NCBI GenBank assembly: GCA_902766845.1
Contig: CACXFD010000118.1
Location: 1-5,476, forward strand
DNA length: 5,476 nucleotides
Direction: 5' to 3'
Origin: an uncultured Lachnospiraceae bacterium
Lineage (GTDB): Bacteria; Bacillota; Clostridia; Lachnospirales; Lachnospiraceae
Positions 4,507-5,476 of this stretch are shown one piece after another. Made by a program: the position numbers and the translations under genes. Each line of letters begins with the position of its first letter. The stretch's first letter is position 1. The notes beneath the pieces are model-generated. The model did not search any database. It worked only from the letters and a program-made list of their open reading frames with translations, and was not told where the DNA came from.

Positions 4507-5476
4507 ATGTCGACTGACCGTTATGTAAGCCCGCTCTCGGAGCGCTACGCGAGCCGGGAGATGCAGGAGATCTTCTCCCAGGACAAGAAGTTCCGCACCT
4601 GGCGGCGCCTCTGGATCGCCCTTGCGGAGAGCGAGAAGGAACTAGGCCTGCCCATCACGCAGGAACAGATCGATGAGCTCAAAGCCCACGCGGACGATAT
4701 CAATTACGAGGACGCGCGGCGGCGCGAGGCGGAGGTCCGCCACGACGTGATGAGCCATGTCTACGCGTACGGGCTGCAGTGCCCGAACGCGAAGGGCATC
4801 ATCCATCTGGGCGCCACCTCGTGCTACGTCGGGGACAATACCGACCTGATCCTGATGACCGAAGCGCTGCGGCTCGTCCGCCAAAAGCTGCTGAACGTGA
4901 TCGCGCAGCTCGCGGATTTCGCGCAGGCGCAGAAGGACCAGCCGGTCCTCGCGTTCACGCATTTCCAGCCCGCCCAGCCCACCACGCTGGGCAAGCGCGC
5001 GACGCTCTGGATCCAGGACCTGCTGCTGGACCTGGAGGATCTGGACCACGTGCTCTCCTGCATGAAGCTGCTGGGCTCCAAGGGCACCACGGGCACGCAG
5101 GCGAGCTTCCTCGAGCTGTTCGGCGGGGATCATGAGAAATGCCGCGCCCTGGACCGGAAGATCGCGGAGAAGATGGGCTTTGCGGGCGTCTATCCGGTGT
5201 CCGGGCAGACCTATTCCCGCAAGATCGACAGCCGCGTGCTGTCGGTGCTGGCCGGCATCGCGCAGAGCGCGCATAAATTCTCGAACGATATTCGGCTGCT
5301 GCAGCACCTGAAGGAAGTGGAAGAACCGTTCGAAAAGTCTCAGATCGGATCGTCGGCCATGGCCTATAAGAGAAATCCGATGCGCAGCGAGCGGATCGCT
5401 TCCCTGTCCCGCTATGTGATCGCGGATGTGCTCAATCCTGCCATTACCGCGGCTACCCAGTGGTTTGAGAGGACCC
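4507..5476 (+). CDS. purB: Adenylosuccinate lyase, partial (C-terminus beyond the window)
   Basis: PurB catalyses two fumarate-releasing steps in the cytoplasm: SAICAR to AICAR in purine synthesis, and adenylosuccinate to AMP. The 323 visible residues are about two thirds of the usual length (roughly 475 residues for this type) and no stop is reached. They include RHDVMSH (78-84) with His79 and His84, HLGATSCYVGDNTD (100-113), FTHFQPAQPTTLGKR with His152 as a likely catalytic residue, KGTTGTQASF, and the fumarase/aspartase superfamily signature GSSAMAYKRNP (281-291) holding the catalytic serine and Lys288. The sequence resembles the animal and clostridial branch of the family more than the shorter Bacillus type; in human ADSL I recall Pro where Ala286 stands. 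GAAAGGA five bases before the ATG supports the start, as does the N-terminal RYVSPLSERYAS. It follows the peptidase gene by 48 bases with no terminator seen, so co-transcription is likely. Confidence 0.97.
   Translation, partial: MSTDRYVSPLSERYASREMQEIFSQDKKFRTWRRLWIALAESEKELGLPITQEQIDELKAHADDINYEDARRREAEVRHDVMSHVYAYGLQCPNAKGIIHLGATSCYVGDNTDLILMTEALRLVRQKLLNVIAQLADFAQAQKDQPVLAFTHFQPAQPTTLGKRATLWIQDLLLDLEDLDHVLSCMKLLGSKGTTGTQASFLELFGGDHEKCRALDRKIAEKMGFAGVYPVSGQTYSRKIDSRVLSVLAGIAQSAHKFSNDIRLLQHLKEVEEPFEKSQIGSSAMAYKRNPMRSERIASLSRYVIADVLNPAITAATQWFERT

Noticed and set aside
4642..5307. A 221-codon minus-strand frame opposite purB
   Set aside because: It is Arg/Gln/Leu-rich antisense sequence of a well-identified gene and has no start signals of its own.

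Overview
The window is a stretch of bacterial chromosome, most likely from a GC-rich member of the Clostridia (Lachnospiraceae or a relative). This placement is inferred from three gene types: a membrane-anchored clostripain-like (C11) peptidase with a Gly-rich N-terminus carrying GLGTGPVG, a lipoprotein with a C-x4-C-x-H-x4-C cluster, and an adenylosuccinate lyase of the type shared by Clostridia and animals. No mobile element, CRISPR array, tRNA or rRNA was recognised.

Layout. Bases 1-307 hold an unrecognised plus-strand reading frame that looks like the tail of a larger, possibly frameshifted gene; an 8-bp inverted repeat lies just before its only start codon. It converges on a minus-strand lipoprotein gene (1651 down to 338; 437 aa). 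The 284-bp divergent intergenic region (1652-1935) is well organised. It holds a perfect-consensus sigma70-type promoter reading left into the lipoprotein gene, a strong rho-independent terminator reading right, and directly after it a second promoter reading right into the peptidase gene. The peptidase (1936-4458; 840 aa) has a Gly-rich cytoplasmic tail, one membrane anchor, a Pro/Thr stalk, the C11 catalytic domain (dyad His284/Cys328), a Ser/Gly linker and an acidic C-terminal domain. After 48 bases containing two mutually exclusive hairpins, purB starts at 4507 and runs off the right edge with 323 residues visible.

How the parts work together. The lipoprotein and the peptidase are both predicted to act outside the membrane and are transcribed divergently, with a terminator separating the two promoters. 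The peptidase and purB lie in the same direction with no terminator seen between them, so co-transcription is likely. PurB is a housekeeping purine-synthesis enzyme, and no functional link with the protease is evident. Sampled GC content is clearly higher in the peptidase and purB genes than in the lipoprotein gene.

Nothing here is clearly a new biological system. The least explained elements are the leftmost reading frame, the modular architecture around the C11 domain, the cysteine/histidine cluster of the lipoprotein, and the terminator with no obvious gene upstream of it.
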